From contig NZ_FOBB01000007.1 of assembly GCF_900109685.1 (NCBI RefSeq), positions 62,001 to 126,000 of the forward strand: a stretch of DNA of 64,000 nt, in the 5' to 3' direction. Under the pieces are notes generated by a model. It was not told where the DNA came from, ran no database searches, and worked only from the letters and a program-made list of their open reading frames with translations. Shown piece after piece: positions 59,565 through 64,000 of the stretch. The translations under genes were made by a program, and so were the position numbers. Numbering within the stretch: the first letter of the stretch is position 1; every line of letters begins with the position of its first letter. The stretch is from Chitinophaga rupis (GTDB taxonomy: Bacteria > Bacteroidota > Bacteroidia > Chitinophagales > Chitinophagaceae).

Positions 59565-59719
59565 TAATTACGAATTATTCAATTACGAATTACGAATTGA
59601 GTAGTTCGTATTGAAGGTGACTGGTAATTTGTAATACTCCATTCATATGAGCAGTTATTTAGGTAACAATCCAACCGCAGTACATAATTCGTAATTCGTG
59701 ATTGATAATTCGTAATTCA
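59565..59719. repeat. About 155-bp element with 35-bp AATTACGAATT terminal inverted repeats
   Basis: The left end (59565-59602) contains AATTACGAATTATTCAATT followed by ACGAATTACGAATT. The right end (59684-59719) is its near-exact reverse complement (AATTCGTAATTCGTGATT then GATAATTCGTAATT). About 80 bp without coding potential lie between. It resembles a miniature inverted-repeat element or a large stem-loop. The right end touches the start codon of the gene at 59722. Confidence 0.65.
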
Positions 59720-59721
59720 CC

Positions 59722-61152
59722 ATGATGCTGTCCATTAACGAAAACGACCAGGCCCGGTTGCTCAACACACTGGGCGAAGCCAATAAAAGATTCCAGCAAA
59801 CCTATCCCGGTGATAAAACGGACCGCCAGCCGGTACATACGGTGTACGGCGGCGCTAATCTGTTTAAGGCAGATACCTGTGTGAAAATGGGAGAGGTGGC
59901 TTTAAAGAACCTGCAAACCTATGCCCCCAACTTTGTCGTGCTGGCCAATGTGCTGGAGCTGGCCGGTCATCAGCATTTACCTCAATCGCTGGAAGATATT
60001 ACTACGCTTACGCATAAACTGGATCATTTACCGGAGGCGGAACGCCGGCAGGAATCTGCCTGGCTGGCCTATACCGTGTATAACAAGATCATCCATAAAC
60101 TGCGCACAGAACCGGTAGAGGATTTTCGTATAGACTTTGAAGATGGCTTTGGCAACCGGCCGGATGCGGAGGAAGATGCTACTGCCATTACAGCTGCGCA
60201 GGAGCTGGCCAAGGGAATGGCGCAAAAAACAGTATCGCCTTTTATCGGTATCCGCATTAAACCCTTCACAGAAGATCTTAAACACCGCGGCGTGCGCACG
60301 CTGGATCTGTTCCTCACTACTTTGCTGGAAGCTACCAAGGGGGGGCTGCCGGCCAACTTTGTGGTGATGCTGCCCAAGGTTACTATCCCGGAACAGGTAA
60401 TTACACTGGTACGTTTATTTGAAATACTGGAAAAAGCGCATCACCTGCCGGCCGGTTCCCTGAAAATGGAAACCATGGTTGAGGCTACGCAGATCATTAT
60501 GGATGAGGAAGGCCGTAATCCTTTAATGCGCATTATTAAAGCCAGCGAAGGCCGCTGTATTGCCGCACATTTTGGTACGTATGATTATACGGCATCCTGC
60601 GGTATTACAGCCAGGTACCAGACCATGGCGCACCCGGTATGTGATTTTGCACATCATATGACCAAGGTAGCGCTGGGAGGTACCGGCATTTTCCTGTCAG
60701 ACGGGGCTACCAATGTAATGCCCATTGGACCGCACCGCGGTGAGGACCTTACTTTTGAACAACAGGCAGAGAACCGCGCTGCAGTGCACAACGCCTGGCG
60801 CACCGGTTTCCATCATACCATGCACTCCCTCATTAATGGTTTTTACCAGGGCTGGGATCTGAATCCTGCCCAGCTGCCCATGCGTTATGCCGCTACCTAT
60901 AACTTCTTTTTAAGCAGCTATGAAGATGCGGTGTTCCGTTTAAAAACTTTTGTGGAACGGGCCGCCATCTCTACCCTTACCAAAGATATTTTTGATGATG
61001 CCGCTACCGGGCAGGGACTGCTTAACTTCTTCTTAAAAGCCATGAACTGCGGCGCCATCGGGGAGTCTGAAGCCCTGGCCACCGGCCTTACGCTGGATGA
61101 GATCAGGAGCCGCTCTTTTTACCGCATATTGGAAGGCAGACGGAAAAAATAA
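59722..61152 (+). CDS. CitE/malate-synthase-like protein of DUF6986 type in the purine cluster
   Basis: Protein of 476 residues. The HpcH/HpaI-citrate lyase beta-type barrel is suggested by FRIDFEDGFGNRPDAEED (Arg136, Asp138, Glu140, Asp141), FIGIRIKPF, FVVMLPKVTIPEQV (the m-P-K-v motif), METMVEATQII and AAHFGTYDYTASCGI. These are the magnesium and 2-keto-acid-binding elements of CitE and malate synthase. Family members of this kind are known beside urate-degradation genes, but I know of no firm reaction. Candidates are condensation of glyoxylate with an acyl-CoA, or a lyase acting on ureidoglycolate. A palindromic element separates it from uraH, so co-transcription is uncertain. Confidence 0.75.
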   Translation: MMLSINENDQARLLNTLGEANKRFQQTYPGDKTDRQPVHTVYGGANLFKADTCVKMGEVALKNLQTYAPNFVVLANVLELAGHQHLPQSLEDITTLTHKLDHLPEAERRQESAWLAYTVYNKIIHKLRTEPVEDFRIDFEDGFGNRPDAEEDATAITAAQELAKGMAQKTVSPFIGIRIKPFTEDLKHRGVRTLDLFLTTLLEATKGGLPANFVVMLPKVTIPEQVITLVRLFEILEKAHHLPAGSLKMETMVEATQIIMDEEGRNPLMRIIKASEGRCIAAHFGTYDYTASCGITARYQTMAHPVCDFAHHMTKVALGGTGIFLSDGATNVMPIGPHRGEDLTFEQQAENRAAVHNAWRTGFHHTMHSLINGFYQGWDLNPAQLPMRYAATYNFFLSSYEDAVFRLKTFVERAAISTLTKDIFDDAATGQGLLNFFLKAMNCGAIGESEALATGLTLDEIRSRSFYRILEGRRKK

Positions 61153-61193
61153 TTATTATCTTTAAAGCCTTCACCTGCTATAGTATAACCATT

Positions 61194-62375
61194 ATGCAAT
61201 TTTCCAACGGAGTAACGGAACCGCCTGTAAAAAAGCTGGCCGGACTGGATCATTTACGGGCGCTTGCCATTGCGCTGGTATTCCTTTGTCATTACCGGAT
61301 GTTTGGCCACCCTGACTGGGTGAATGAAGCGGGCAGCTTCGGCTGGACGGGCGTGGACCTGTTCTTTGTGCTGAGTGGTTACCTGATCTCCGCGCAGCTT
61401 TTCAAAAGTTTGCAGCAGGGCAAAGGTATTTCGCTGAAGGAGTTTTACATCAAACGGTTTTTCCGCATTCTGCCGGCTTACCTGGCAGTGCTTACCTTAT
61501 ATTTTGCCGTACCTGCTTTTAAGGAGTTTGAAGGCTTACCACCGCTCTGGAAATTCCTCACCTTTACGCAGAACTTTGGCCTGTACCTGGGTACGTCAAG
61601 GGCTTTCAGCCATGCATGGTCGTTGTGTATTGAGGAACAGTTTTATTTGTTCCTGCCATTGATCCTGTTGTTCGTTTCCCGGTTCAATGTACCGCGGGTA
61701 ATTGCCTTCGGATTACTAACATTTTTTGTTGCCGGTTTTTTCATCCGTGCCTGGGGCTGGGCGCATTTGGTAGCGCCTTTAGACGGGCAGGATGGTTTTG
61801 GCCTGGCCTGGTTTAAATGGATCTATTATCCTACCTATAACCGCCTCGATGGATTATTGACCGGCATTGCCATAGCTGCCATATTTCAGTACCGCCCGGC
61901 GCTGAAAGAAAAGCTTACCCGGCACGGGAATGCCATGCTGTTACTGGGCCTGGCGTTGATCACCGGCGCTTATTTTTTATGTAATAAAGAGATGTTCACC
62001 TGGAATACCACCGTGATCGGCTTTCCACTGATCTCCATTGCGTTTGGGGTAATGGTGATAGCGGCGTTAAGCCCGTCCTGCATTTTATATAAGCTGCCGG
62101 CGCGGGGCACCGGTTTAATTGCTACTTTATCGTACTCCATTTACTTAAGCCATAAAGGAGTGGTACACCTCACTCAATTGTGGTTAGGCAAATTTTTAGC
62201 TCCCAATGGGATGGGCATGTTTGTGATCTGTACCGGGATGGTAGTGCTGGCAGCCCTGGTGTTGAGATGGGTGGTTGAAAAACCGTTTTTAAGATTGAGA
62301 GATAGGGTGTTGAGGAGGCGGGATGAGGCCGCATTGAAGCCTGTAAAGGAAGAAAGGCACCCTGCAGTATATTAA
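61194..62375 (+). CDS. Acyltransferase-3 (OafA/YrhL-like) membrane protein
   Basis: Inner-membrane acyltransferase of 393 residues with about ten hydrophobic helices. The family motif is LDHLRALAIALVFLCHYRMF with the catalytic His, plus FFVLSGYLISAQLF, RFFRILPAYLAVL and SHAWSLCIEEQFYLFLPLIL. It would transfer acetyl or another acyl group to a surface glycan or lipid. It lies 41 bp after the DUF6986-type gene, but no functional link to purine degradation is evident. Confidence 0.9.
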   Translation: MQFSNGVTEPPVKKLAGLDHLRALAIALVFLCHYRMFGHPDWVNEAGSFGWTGVDLFFVLSGYLISAQLFKSLQQGKGISLKEFYIKRFFRILPAYLAVLTLYFAVPAFKEFEGLPPLWKFLTFTQNFGLYLGTSRAFSHAWSLCIEEQFYLFLPLILLFVSRFNVPRVIAFGLLTFFVAGFFIRAWGWAHLVAPLDGQDGFGLAWFKWIYYPTYNRLDGLLTGIAIAAIFQYRPALKEKLTRHGNAMLLLGLALITGAYFLCNKEMFTWNTTVIGFPLISIAFGVMVIAALSPSCILYKLPARGTGLIATLSYSIYLSHKGVVHLTQLWLGKFLAPNGMGMFVICTGMVVLAALVLRWVVEKPFLRLRDRVLRRRDEAALKPVKEERHPAVY

Positions 62376-62438
62376 TGGGCTGTTTATTAAGTAGTTAGTG
62401 TCTGCAGACGCTAAGCAGTTTAGTATTGAATATTACTT

Positions 62439-62446
62439 TAAATTTG
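62439..62446 (+). promoter_or_regulatory. -7 promoter element of the toxin-antitoxin operon
   Basis: TAAATTTG matches TAnnTTTG exactly and lies 16 bp upstream of the antitoxin ATG. A TTTA at about 62420 is a possible upstream element. Confidence 0.55.
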
Positions 62447-62462
62447 TACAAACGAAAATGAT

Positions 62463-62711
62463 ATGGGGGAGCCTTCATTAAATAAACAAATAAACAGCTA
62501 TCTGGAACAACTGAATGCACGGCAGAAAAAGGCTATTCTTACCATTGCTAAAACTTTTGCAGAAGAGCAGGAGGTGATAGCGTATAGCGATGAATTTAAA
62601 AAAGAGCTGGATCGCCGGTATGAAAATTATAAAGGAGGTGAAGTCCTGATAAGTGAAGCCACAGCAGATAAACGGATACAGAAAGTATTAAAAGCTGGTA
62701 AGCGTAAATGA
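62463..62711 (+). CDS. Putative antitoxin of a RelE/ParE-type system
   Basis: Charged, helical 82-residue protein (LNKQINSYLEQLNARQKKAI; C-terminal VLISEATADKRIQKVLKAGK). It resembles addiction-module antitoxins that bind DNA with the N-terminal part and cover the toxin with the C-terminal part. The stop overlaps the toxin start (ATGA), the usual antitoxin-first order. Assignment depends mainly on the partner gene. Confidence 0.75.
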   Translation: MGEPSLNKQINSYLEQLNARQKKAILTIAKTFAEEQEVIAYSDEFKKELDRRYENYKGGEVLISEATADKRIQKVLKAGKRK

Positions 62712-63010
62712 GCTACACCATTGCTTACCAGAAAGTTGCTATAGAGGAATATGAACTTGCTATTGACTGGTATGCAGAAAGGAGTGAACAAGCTGCAGAA
62801 AACCTCGTTATTGCAATAAAAGAAAAACTGGATCTACTCCGCACGGAGCCAGACCGTTACCGTAAAACTTACCGTCAGTTCCGGGAAGTAGCATTAAAGA
62901 AATATCCCTATAGTATCGTATATTTTATTAATGAAGCAGATAAGATGGTAATCATTACTTCCATTTACCATCATAAACGCAGCCCACTTAATAAATACAA
63001 AAAGAAATAA
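62708..63010 (+). CDS. RelE/ParE-family toxin
   Basis: Protein of 100 residues with the RelE/ParE fold signature: YQKVAIEEYELAIDWYAERS, LDLLRTEPDRYRKTYRQFRE, VALKKYPYSIVYFINEADK and the final IITSIYHHKRSP. Whether it cleaves mRNA on the ribosome (RelE) or poisons gyrase (ParE) cannot be decided; the Y-P-Y-S-I-V-Y pattern is common to both. It is encoded directly after its probable antitoxin. The complete, uninterrupted pair suggests it is functional. Confidence 0.85.
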   Translation: MSYTIAYQKVAIEEYELAIDWYAERSEQAAENLVIAIKEKLDLLRTEPDRYRKTYRQFREVALKKYPYSIVYFINEADKMVIITSIYHHKRSPLNKYKKK

Positions 63011-63103
63011 CTTTTCCCTGCTCCACTTTAACATACTCTTAAGAAATGATGTTTTATTTTAATAGAGCATAACCCTGCCCTTGCTCAATTAAAACCATCA
63101 AAC

Positions 63104-64000
63104 ATGAACTTCAACAAGATCAACAACATTACCGGTTGGATCGTGTGTGTGATAGCGTGTACCGTGTACCTGCTTACTATGGAAGCTACCGGCAGTCTCT
63201 GGGACTGCGGGGAATTTATAGCCGCCTCTTACAAACTACAGATCCCTCACCCGCCGGGCGCCCCGCTGTTTGTGCTGCTGGGCCGCCTGTTCAGCATGTG
63301 GCTGTCGCCCGCGCAGGCTGCGGTAGGGGTGAATGTAATGAGCGCCCTGGCAAGTGGTTTTACCATCCTCTTTCTTTTCTGGACCATTACGCATTTTGCG
63401 CGTAAGCTAATGGTAAAGGACAATACCACCATCAGCGGGGAGCAAACATTGTTGATCATGGGCGCCGGTGCAGTAGGTGCGCTGGCCTATACCTTTTCTG
63501 ATTCCTTCTGGTTCTCTGCCGTGGAAGGTGAAGTATATGCCATGTCATCCCTGTTTACGGCGATGGCTTTCTGGGCCATTCTCAAATGGGAGCAGGAGGC
63601 AGACAGGTCCTATGCAGACCGCTGGCTGATACTGATCGCCTACATTATAGGATTATCCATTGGCGTGCATCTCTTAAACTTACTGACCATTCCGGCCATG
63701 GTAATGGTATATTATTTCCGCCGTCACAAACCTACGCTCAGGGGCACGCTGCTGGCATTAATGCTGGGCTGTGCCATTACAGGGGTTGTACAAATAGGTT
63801 TTATCCAATACCCGGCTAAAGCTGCCGGCGCAATGGATGTATGGTTTGTAAATTCATTGGGCATGCCGTTTAACAGCGGCTCCCTGTTCTTTGTAGTAGT
63901 GATGATAGTGGCGCTGGTGCTGGGTATGCGCTGGGCAAAACGCAAGGGACATTACTTTGTGCGGCTGGGGTTATTATGCACTATCTTTTTATTCATTGGT
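63104..64000 (+). CDS. DUF2723-family membrane protein, 3' end outside the window
   Basis: The frame is open from ATG 63104 to the last base, so only about 299 residues of a protein that is usually around 1000 are visible. DUF2723 motifs: VYLLTMEATGSLWDCGEFIA, ASYKLQIPHPPGAPLF, and FSDSFWFSAVEGEVYAMSSL. At least seven hydrophobic helices are seen. The family resembles GT-C glycosyltransferases (protein O-mannosyltransferase-like) and is common in Bacteroidota. It lies 93 bp after the toxin gene, with no sign of co-transcription. Confidence 0.88.
   Translation, partial: MNFNKINNITGWIVCVIACTVYLLTMEATGSLWDCGEFIAASYKLQIPHPPGAPLFVLLGRLFSMWLSPAQAAVGVNVMSALASGFTILFLFWTITHFARKLMVKDNTTISGEQTLLIMGAGAVGALAYTFSDSFWFSAVEGEVYAMSSLFTAMAFWAILKWEQEADRSYADRWLILIAYIIGLSIGVHLLNLLTIPAMVMVYYFRRHKPTLRGTLLALMLGCAITGVVQIGFIQYPAKAAGAMDVWFVNSLGMPFNSGSLFFVVVMIVALVLGMRWAKRKGHYFVRLGLLCTIFLFIG

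Overview
The window is chromosomal DNA of a Bacteroidota bacterium, most likely a Chitinophagaceae member close to Chitinophaga. The evidence is three SusC/SusD nutrient-uptake pairs, TAnnTTTG-type -7 promoter elements, a class I lanthipeptide locus whose peptides carry K-I-K-I leaders ending in K-G-G, and typical Bacteroidota families (GH92, DUF2723, DUF983, TlpA-like thioredoxins). No rRNA, tRNA, CRISPR array, phage or insertion sequence was recognised. This identification rests on reading alone; no database search was possible.

Layout. 1-5382: a SusC (5' end outside the window), SusD and TlpA-like thioredoxin operon. 5433-10835: an uncharacterised regulon with two paralogous Crp/Fnr regulators, two paralogous methyltransferases, two paralogous ~90-residue proteins, a DUF983 protein, a DUF1275/YoaK membrane protein and a GcvH-like protein lacking the lipoyl lysine. 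Three of its promoters share the same architecture: two 14-bp Crp/Fnr-type boxes 22 bp apart, at one fixed distance from a TAnnTTTG element. 10862-16760: a metallophosphoesterase and an orphan SusC/SusD pair. 17372-30968: a LacI-controlled acid-sugar locus holding an iron-type alcohol dehydrogenase, a DapA-type lyase, PdxA2, a DUF1537 kinase, a sodium symporter, SusC/SusD and a pectate-lyase-like enzyme. Two near-identical LacI-type palindromes lie in front of the regulator and of the enzyme operon.

31372-36147: a stressosome module (RsbR, RsbS, RsbT, an RsbT/RsbX-like fusion) running directly into a hybrid histidine kinase and a single-domain response regulator, with no sigma factor. 36292-39727: a GH92 glycosidase and an unknown exported protein.

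39844-47262: a class I lanthipeptide cluster with a stand-alone C39 peptidase, full-length LanB, six small precursor genes (four or more of them easy to miss because of size), LanC and a LuxR-type response regulator. A MauE/DoxX-like protein, a fatty-acid desaturase and an LpxL-type acyltransferase follow.

49790-61152: a nearly complete aerobic purine-degradation cluster, from xanthine dehydrogenase through uricase, HIU hydrolase, OHCU decarboxylase, allantoinase and allantoate amidohydrolase to ureidoglycine aminohydrolase. It ends with a CitE/malate-synthase-like protein (DUF6986 type) where a ureidoglycolate- or glyoxylate-consuming step would be expected. 61194-64000: an acyltransferase-3 protein, a toxin-antitoxin pair and the start of a DUF2723 membrane protein cut by the window end.

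The most promising undescribed biology is the tandem-box Crp/Fnr regulon with its lipoyl-less GcvH protein, the modular multi-precursor lanthipeptide locus, and the stressosome wired to a two-component output.
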